From positions 39,213-103,212 of the forward strand of contig WTGI01000035.1 in assembly GCA_011523635.1 (NCBI GenBank): 64,000 bases of DNA, in the 5' to 3' direction. The first letter of the stretch is position 1, and every line of letters starts with the position of its first letter. A model generated the notes under the pieces. That model saw nothing but the letters and a program-made list of their open reading frames with translations, ran no database searches and was not told the DNA's origin. Positions 58,241 to 64,000 of this stretch are shown piece after piece. The DNA is from Acidimicrobiia bacterium (GTDB lineage: Bacteria > Actinomycetota > Acidimicrobiia > Spongiisociales > Spongiisociaceae). The position numbers were made by a program, and so were the translations under genes.

Positions 58241-58444
58241 AAGCGACCGGTAGGTCGATGAGCACTCGTCGGATCACTCCCTGCCGTGGCCCGGGCACCG
58301 ATCAAGAGATGAAACGGCCACGGGCTCAGCCATGAGCTGTCGTCGGTTCTGGCGTTGGTCAGCCGGATGCCGTCTACGACTCGGTCGGCTGCGATCCGTC
58401 CGGCCTGATCAGCCGTGATCCCGATCCGACACTAAACTCACCTG

Positions 58445-59590
58445 ATGATCGCCGAACCTTCCTGGACTATGGGGATCGAGGAGGAGTACCTCCTGGTCGA
58501 GCGCGAAACGGGGGCGCTCGTGTCCTACCAGCCGGAGGGTCTGATCGAGAAGGTGAAGGCGCTGCGCCACGGGTTGGTGAGCCCCGAATTGTTCAGCTGC
58601 CAGATCGAGATCGGGACTCCGGTCTGCGACAACCTGAAGGATCTGCGGGCCGAGATCGGGCTGTTGCGCATCGCCGTCTCCGAGGCCGCTGACGACTACG
58701 GCCTGGCCCCGATCGCCTCCTCGACCCATCCGTTCACCCGCTGGGAGACCCAGCAGGTGACCGACGGCGACCGCTACCGCCAGCTCGCCGACGACCTCCA
58801 GGGCACCGCCCGGCAGCTGGTGATCTCGGGACTCCACGTTCATGTGGGAATCGAGGACCCGGACCTCCGGATCGACCTGATGGGCCAGATCTCCTACTTC
58901 CTTCCCCACCTCCTCGCCCTGTCGAGCTCATCACCGTTCTGGCAGGGCAGGGACACGGGCCTCAAGAGCTACCGCCCGGCCATCTTCGGCGCCATTCCTC
59001 GCACCGGCCTGCCCGAGCGGTTCGAATCGTGGGCGGAGTACGAACGGCACGCGCAGGTCCTGGTGAACGCCGGCCTCATCGAGGACGCTTCGAAGCTCTG
59101 GTGGGACGTCCGCCCGTCGTGTCGCTACCCCACCCTCGAGATGAGGATCACCGACCTGCCCACCAAGATGGAGGACAGCGTCACCCTCGCCGCCCTCTAC
59201 GTGTGCCTGCTGCGCATGCTCTGGCGGTTGCGGATGGAGAACCAGCGCTGGCGGAGCTACGCCAACTTCCTGGTGGCGGAGAACATCTGGCGGGCCCAGC
59301 GGTACGGGATCGCCGGCAGCCTCGTCGACTTCGGCAAGGGCATCGTGGTGCCGTTCCCCGAGCTGATGGAAGAGATGATCGAACTGGTGCGGCCCGACGC
59401 GGAAGCGCTCGGCTGCGTGCGCGAGGTGGAACACGCCCGGACCATCATCGAGCGGGGTACCTCCGCCGACGTCCAGTTGGCCGTCTACAGGGAGGCTTTG
59501 GAGTCGGGCGCCGACGAGAGGGAGGCGCTACGAGCGGTGGTGGATCGCCTGGTCAACGACTCGCTGGCTCCCCCCGACTTGCGGCAATAG
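58445..59590 (+). CDS. YbdK-type carboxylate-amine (glutamate-cysteine) ligase
   Basis: TMGIEEEYLLVERETGALV, SGLHVHVGIEDPDLRIDLM, PTLEMRITDLPTKMEDSVTLAALYVCLLR. Confidence 0.88.
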   Translation: MIAEPSWTMGIEEEYLLVERETGALVSYQPEGLIEKVKALRHGLVSPELFSCQIEIGTPVCDNLKDLRAEIGLLRIAVSEAADDYGLAPIASSTHPFTRWETQQVTDGDRYRQLADDLQGTARQLVISGLHVHVGIEDPDLRIDLMGQISYFLPHLLALSSSSPFWQGRDTGLKSYRPAIFGAIPRTGLPERFESWAEYERHAQVLVNAGLIEDASKLWWDVRPSCRYPTLEMRITDLPTKMEDSVTLAALYVCLLRMLWRLRMENQRWRSYANFLVAENIWRAQRYGIAGSLVDFGKGIVVPFPELMEEMIELVRPDAEALGCVREVEHARTIIERGTSADVQLAVYREALESGADEREALRAVVDRLVNDSLAPPDLRQ

Positions 59591-59731
59591 GCGTCAGGGT
59601 ATTCCGCGACTCCACCGCTGAGGCACGGCATCGGCTGAGTCGGCCAGGCTCGTCGCGTCGAAGCGCCTACTTCCACATGTTCTCGTGTGCCAACCTCAGC
59701 GGCAGTGTTCCAGGGCTGACACCCCCTGTTT

Positions 59732-59941
59732 CTAGCCCTGATTATTCATGTACCCAGGACACCGACCGGGATCAGGCCACTTCAACCACATTATTCTCGA
59801 AGTAGCCGCCCTCACCCGGCGGGTTATTTCACACTCGGGCGGAAGGTGGGGCTGTCAAATCGCTATGACCCCAGGTCAGAATCACGGAGCACCCATTACC
59901 GTCATCCGTACAAACCCCCATCCATGAATAATTGGGGCTAG
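59732..59941. mobile_element. MITE/IS-remnant-like element with CTAG flanks
   Basis: CTAG|CCCTGATTATTCATG...CATGAATAATTGGGG|CTAG; 15-bp TIRs with 2 mismatches, CTAG at both ends. Confidence 0.5.
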
Positions 59942-60117
59942 GGGACGCGCAGCACCGCAATGATGAGACCGGTCGCTCCAAGCACGAGAGCGGTTACGAA
60001 ACCGATGACCCGCCATGTGAACCGATTCATCTCCTTGGCCAGATCGGTCCGTACCTCTGCCTGACGGGCTTCGTCCTTCGCGTCGACTAACGACTCGGTG
60101 ACTCCCTGGCTGGTCAT
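59938..60117 (-). CDS. 59-aa single-TM protein, unannotated sORF
   Basis: MTSQGVTESLVDAKDEARQAEVRTDLAKEMNRFTWRVIGFVTALVLGATGLIIAVLRVP; purine-rich SD-like GAGGAAGGA upstream; just below the 60-aa cutoff of the ORF track. Confidence 0.6.
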   Translation of the reverse strand: MTSQGVTESLVDAKDEARQAEVRTDLAKEMNRFTWRVIGFVTALVLGATGLIIAVLRVP

Positions 60118-60187
60118 GCGTGGACCGTTCCTTCCTCAGTCTGGCTGGCACCTATTCTACCACTCTGGCTCTGATCGGCCTTCCGTT

Positions 60188-60262
60188 CCGATGTCGGTGC
60201 TCGGTGATAATTAACATAAGAGATTCTTGTGACGCGTTCAACCCCCTTTCTGGAGAACGAGA
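60188..60262 (-). promoter_or_regulatory. promoter repeat copy 2 (TTGAAC-17-TATGTT)
   Basis: -35 at 60241-60236, -10 at 60218-60213; about 75% identical to copy 1, offset 231 bp. Confidence 0.6.
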
Positions 60263-60418
60263 AAACGCGCCGACGCGGCACTCCGCACCGGGCCCATCCC
60301 CCGCCACCACCTCCGTGCCTTGGGGGCGTGGCCGGCCTGGTGCCGGGAGATCGGCCTCCGCTCCGTCGAGCCTGAATGTTCCCTTCATGCCGGCCGAACC
60401 GATCGGTATGCGTGTCGG

Positions 60419-60493
60419 CCGGTGTTGGTGCCTGGCGATAGGCAACATAAGGGTGCCCTATGACGCTTTCAACCCCTTTCCGGGAGAACGCGA
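60419..60493 (-). promoter_or_regulatory. promoter repeat copy 1 (TTGAAA-17-TATGTT)
   Basis: -35 at 60472-60467, -10 at 60449-60444. Confidence 0.6.
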
Positions 60494-60544
60494 AAAACAG
60501 TCGTTCCAAGCATCCGCCGAGCGGCACACCTGGCGGGCAGGCGT

Positions 60545-61258
60545 CTAGCCCGGGAACTCTGCCAGCGCCTCGGTCAGGTCGATCCCGCCTTCGTAGAGGG
60601 CCCGACCGATGACCGCCCCGTCGATGCCTCCGGCGGCCAGATCGCGCAGGTCGTCCATCGTCGCGATGCCGCCTGCGGCCATCAGTTCGGCGTCCGGGGC
60701 CTGGCGGCGGATCGCTCCGAGCAGCTCCAGGTCGGGACCGCTCATGGCGCCGTCGCGGGCGATGGCGGTCACCAGGAACGTCGGCACCCCCGCCTCGAGA
60801 GCACCTTCGACCACCTGTCCGAAGTCCCGGCCCTCGTCCAGCCAGCCCTGGCCTCCGGCCCTCCCTTCCCTGACGTCGACCGCCGCCACCACCCGGTCGG
60901 GCGAGGCTCGCTCCACGGTCGACGCCAGAACGCCCGGCGACCACACCGCGCTGGTGCCCATGATCACCCGGTCTATGCCGCAGCCGAGCGCCGCCACCGC
61001 GTCATCGGCGCTCCGGATGCCCCCACCGAACTGGACCGCCACGCCCCGGCCGGCCACCCGGCGCCACAGGGACGGATCGGGCGTCCCCGCACGAGCACCG
61101 TCGAGGTCGATCACGTGCACCCAGGCGGCCCCGGCATCCTTCCAGGCCTCCAGCTGGTCGCCGATCGACTCCCCGTATCTGGTGACCTGGCCGTAGTCGC
61201 CTTGGAACAGGCGCACCACGCCCCCGGACAGGACGTCTATCGCCGGAAAGATCCTCAC
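60545..61258 (-). CDS. hisA: phosphoribosylformimino-5-aminoimidazole carboxamide ribotide isomerase (HisA, possibly bifunctional PriA)
   Basis: VRIFPAIDVLSGGVVRLFQGDY, WVHVIDLDGARAG, VQFGGGIRSADD; GTG start. Confidence 0.92.
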   Translation of the reverse strand: MRIFPAIDVLSGGVVRLFQGDYGQVTRYGESIGDQLEAWKDAGAAWVHVIDLDGARAGTPDPSLWRRVAGRGVAVQFGGGIRSADDAVAALGCGIDRVIMGTSAVWSPGVLASTVERASPDRVVAAVDVREGRAGGQGWLDEGRDFGQVVEGALEAGVPTFLVTAIARDGAMSGPDLELLGAIRRQAPDAELMAAGGIATMDDLRDLAAGGIDGAVIGRALYEGGIDLTEALAEFPG

Positions 61259-61363
61259 GGAATGCCTCGCAAGTGCTGCTCGGGAGCGGATTCCAGCGCG
61301 GCAGGGTACCGGACCACAGGACCGGAACAACGAGACCCTGCCGCGATGTGGTCAAATGGCGCC

Positions 61364-62800
61364 ATGGATGTCTGCTCGCTCCCGGCAATGGAGATGGCCT
61401 CGCTGCTGGCCCGAGGGCAGATCAGCGCCTGCGAGCTGCTCGACGCCCACCTGTCCCGGATCGAGGCACTCAACCCGATCGTCAACGCGCTGGTGACCCT
61501 GACACCCGAACTGGCCCTGGAGCGCGCCACCGCCGCTGACGAGGCACACGCCCGGGGCGAGTCGCTGGGACTGCTGCACGGCCTGCCCGTGGCCCACAAG
61601 GACCTGCTGGCGACGGCCGGCATCCGCACCACCTTCGGCTCGCCGATCTTCTCAGACTTCCTCCCTCCGTCCGACTCGCTGGTGGTGGAGCGCCAGCGCC
61701 GGGCCGGCGCGCTGATGGTGGGAAAGACCAACACTCCCGAGTTCGGCGCCGGGTCCCACACTTTCAACCCGGTCTTCGGCCCCACCCGCAACCCCTACGC
61801 TCTCGACCGGACACCCGGCGGCAGCAGCGGGGGCGCGGCGGCCGCGCTGGCGGCCCGGATGCTTCCCCTGTGTGACGGCTCCGATCTAGGCGGCTCGCTC
61901 CGCAATCCCGCTGCCTTCTGCAACATCGTCGGGTTCCGCCCCTCGCCCGGCCGCGTGCCGGCCATCACCGCCCACGATCCGTGGTCCCCCCTCCCCGTGA
62001 GGGGCCCGATGGCCCGGACCGTGGCCGACGTAGCCCTCTACCTCCGGGCCATGGCCGGCCCGGATCCTCGGTCGCCGGTCTCCATCGACCAGTCACCGGA
62101 CGCGTTAGCCGGCTCGCTGGAACGGGATCTGACCGGAACCAGAGTGGCCTGGTCCCCCGACGCCGGCGGGCTACCGGTCGACCCCTCCATCAGAGCGGCC
62201 CTCGAAAACGCTCCCGACCTGCTGGCCGATCTGGGCTGCGAGGTCGTCGAGACCTGGCCGGACCTGTCTGACGCCGCCGAGATCTTCCACGCCCGGAGGG
62301 CATGGCTGTTCGCGGTCGGCTACGCCCCGCTGCTGGACCAACACCGGGACCTGATGAAGGCGACCGTGATCTGGAACATCGAGGCCGGCCTGAAGATGAC
62401 CATCGCCGAGTACGCCGAGGTCTGCCGCCGACATCGCCAACTGATCGCCCGCGTCCATGACTTCATGAGGCCCGAACGGGGAGGGTTCGACTTCCTGGCG
62501 GCACCGGTCACCCAGGTGCCCCCGTTCCCCGTCGATGTGGAATACCCAACCGAGATCGACGGAACCCGGATGGAGACCTACATCGACTGGATGCGGTCAT
62601 GCAGCGACGTCACGGTCACGACCCATCCCACCATCTCAGTCCCAGGCAGCTTCACACCCGACGGACTCCCGGTCGGACTGCAGCTGGTGGGCCGGTATCA
62701 CGCCGACCGCTCCGTCCTGGAGCTGGCCCATGCGTGGGAACGGACCACCGGCTGGGGCGAGCGGCTACCCCCCGAGATCACCACCTCCGGCGGGGTTTGA
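61364..62800 (+). CDS. amidase (amidase-signature family)
   Basis: GLPVAHKDL, GSSGGAAAALAARMLPLCDGSDLGGSLRNPAAFCNIVGFRPS (Ser-cisSer-Lys signature). Confidence 0.93.
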   Translation: MDVCSLPAMEMASLLARGQISACELLDAHLSRIEALNPIVNALVTLTPELALERATAADEAHARGESLGLLHGLPVAHKDLLATAGIRTTFGSPIFSDFLPPSDSLVVERQRRAGALMVGKTNTPEFGAGSHTFNPVFGPTRNPYALDRTPGGSSGGAAAALAARMLPLCDGSDLGGSLRNPAAFCNIVGFRPSPGRVPAITAHDPWSPLPVRGPMARTVADVALYLRAMAGPDPRSPVSIDQSPDALAGSLERDLTGTRVAWSPDAGGLPVDPSIRAALENAPDLLADLGCEVVETWPDLSDAAEIFHARRAWLFAVGYAPLLDQHRDLMKATVIWNIEAGLKMTIAEYAEVCRRHRQLIARVHDFMRPERGGFDFLAAPVTQVPPFPVDVEYPTEIDGTRMETYIDWMRSCSDVTVTTHPTISVPGSFTPDGLPVGLQLVGRYHADRSVLELAHAWERTTGWGERLPPEITTSGGV

Positions 62801-62890
62801 CCGGTTAAGCGCCGGTAGCCCCGCCGGACCGGTGGACGGTCACAGCACGAAGCGCTGCCAAAGCCACCGGACCGCCCTAACCTGAGGGCT

Positions 62891-64000
62891 ATGGGACGCG
62901 ACCCCTCCACTCCCGAATCCGGTCCGGCCCCCTCGTCCCGGCTATGGCTCGGCTTCGCACTCCTTGGTGTGATCGCGGCGGGCGCCGCTCTCGCCGTTTC
63001 CGAGTTGGTAGCGGGCCTCTTCCTGTCCGCGCCGTCGCTGGTGCGCACCATAGGACAGCGGGTCATCGACATCACGCCCGTACCAGTCGTGGATTGGGCC
63101 ATCGCGATCTTCGGAACCAATGACAAGTTGGTGCTGGTAATCGGGATCGTCCTGGTCTCGCTCGGGATCGGCGCCCTACTCGGCATCCTGTCCAGGGACC
63201 GACCCGGTCTGGCATCGGCCGGCTTCGTGGTGTTCGGCGCGGTCGGGTTCGTGGCCGGGCTGACCGATCCGCTGGCGAGAGTGGCTCTCACCCTGGTGGC
63301 CGCCGTGGCTGCTGCGGGCCTGGGCGTCAGTGTGTTGCTGGGGCTCCGTTCTCTGTTCGCGGGCGCAACTCGGCCCGGGTCCAGCGCGGTGGCCGGTGCC
63401 GGATCGCGGCGTGCCTTCCTCGTCGCGTCGGCCGCGACGGTGGTCGTGTCGGTGGGTGAGGTGTTCCTCGGCCGCTACCTCGGGAACCGGACACAGTCGG
63501 TCGCGGTCGCACGGGACCAGGTGACGCTTCCCACCGCACTCCCCTCGCCGGCGCCCGCTGCGACCCCGGCCGCGGACGGCGTCTCCGACACCACCGTACC
63601 GGAGTTCGAACCCATCGACGCCGCCGTACCGGAGTTCGAACCCATCGACACCACCGTGCCGGAGTTCGAGCCCATCGAACCGGAGATCCTGCCCACCGAC
63701 ACCCCCGAAGGGGCCGGGACCGTCCCGGCGGCGGAGACCACCGAGACAACACAGCCGCCCGAGACCACCACCACCCAGGCGACGACCACCGAAACGACAC
63801 AGGCGCCCGAAACAACCACCACCACCCAAGCCCCCCAGACCACCACCACACAGGCACCCGAGACCACCACCACCCCGGCGACGCCCACCGAAACGACACA
63901 GGCGCCCGAAACAACCACCACCACCCAAGCCCCCCGGACCACAACCACACAGGCCCCCGAGACCACGACCACCACACGGGCACCCGAGACAACCACTACC
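62891..64000 (+). CDS. membrane-anchored protein, N-terminus typical of sulfite-oxidase-like molybdopterin oxidoreductases (partial, right edge)
   Basis: MGRDPSTPESGPAPSSRLWLGFALLGVIAAGAALAVSELVAGLFLSAPSLVRTIGQRVIDITPVPVVDWAIAIFGTNDK... multi-TM, SRRAFLVASA, then Thr/Pro-rich linker; catalytic domain not in window. Confidence 0.6.
   Translation, partial: MGRDPSTPESGPAPSSRLWLGFALLGVIAAGAALAVSELVAGLFLSAPSLVRTIGQRVIDITPVPVVDWAIAIFGTNDKLVLVIGIVLVSLGIGALLGILSRDRPGLASAGFVVFGAVGFVAGLTDPLARVALTLVAAVAAAGLGVSVLLGLRSLFAGATRPGSSAVAGAGSRRAFLVASAATVVVSVGEVFLGRYLGNRTQSVAVARDQVTLPTALPSPAPAATPAADGVSDTTVPEFEPIDAAVPEFEPIDTTVPEFEPIEPEILPTDTPEGAGTVPAAETTETTQPPETTTTQATTTETTQAPETTTTTQAPQTTTTQAPETTTTPATPTETTQAPETTTTTQAPRTTTTQAPETTTTTRAPETTTT
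63591..63680 (+). repeat. three 30-bp tandem repeats (10-aa unit [TA]VPEFEPIDT)
   Basis: ggagttcgaacccatcga recurs at 63601, 63631 and 63661. Confidence 0.9.
63740..64000 (+). repeat. low-complexity ETTTTQAPE-type coding repeat
   Basis: Degenerate gagaccaccaccacc(cag)gcgccc units continuing to the window end. Confidence 0.85.

Noticed and set aside
60188-60495. CRISPR-like repeat pair
   Set aside because: Only two copies, about 75% identical, 231 bp apart; no repeat-spacer periodicity and no cas genes. Promoter-like content fits better.
60114-60944. Internal protein repeat (RKGVES...YVAYRQAPT / RKGVER...YVNYHRAPT) in a 276-aa minus ORF
   Set aside because: The repeat is explained by the duplicated promoter DNA (231 bp = 77 codons, so in frame); the ORF also overlaps hisA out of frame.

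Overview
The window is 64 kb of high-GC, densely coding chromosome of actinobacterial type; Acidimicrobiia-like is only an inference from gene content. No rRNA, tRNA, CRISPR array, prophage or transposase gene was recognised. Main blocks, left to right: (1) partial dnaE, rluD, lspA, dksA/traR-type, ileS. (2) A long minus-strand division and cell-wall (dcw) cluster: mraZ, rsmH, ftsL-like, ftsI, murE, mraY, murD, ftsW, murG, murC, murB, ftsQ, ftsZ, pgeF, yggS, sepF, yggT, divIVA. It has no murF and no ftsA. (3) A Fur-family regulator, HNH nuclease, MerR-like regulator, NUDIX and other housekeeping genes. (4) The fabD-fabH-fabG-acpP-fabF operon. (5) ROK kinase, Hsp20 and a UvrD-like helicase. (6) ilvD, ilvB-ilvN-ilvC, leuA, leuB, pntAA-AB-B. 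(7) A small accessory stretch with vapBC, a truncated DHFR-like pseudogene and repeats. (8) YbdK-type ligase, hisA, an amidase, and a partial membrane-anchored protein, probably a molybdopterin oxidoreductase, with a Thr-rich linker. The best non-obvious signals are cis-regulatory or repeat-like: a full ilvB attenuator with leader peptide MTGRSLVLVLM; an unannotated Leu-rich leader ORF before leuA whose Leu codons are complementary to the leuA Shine-Dalgarno region; a perfect 16-bp inverted repeat just before rsmH; two MITE-like elements (TA and CTAG flanks) that each supply a neighbouring gene's stop codon; shared CTAG stops and 7-bp TAGTYGY arrays at convergent junctions; tandem duplicated promoters upstream of an unannotated 59-aa membrane protein; and recurrent leaderless -10/ATG architecture. 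All calls are by eye, with no database searches.
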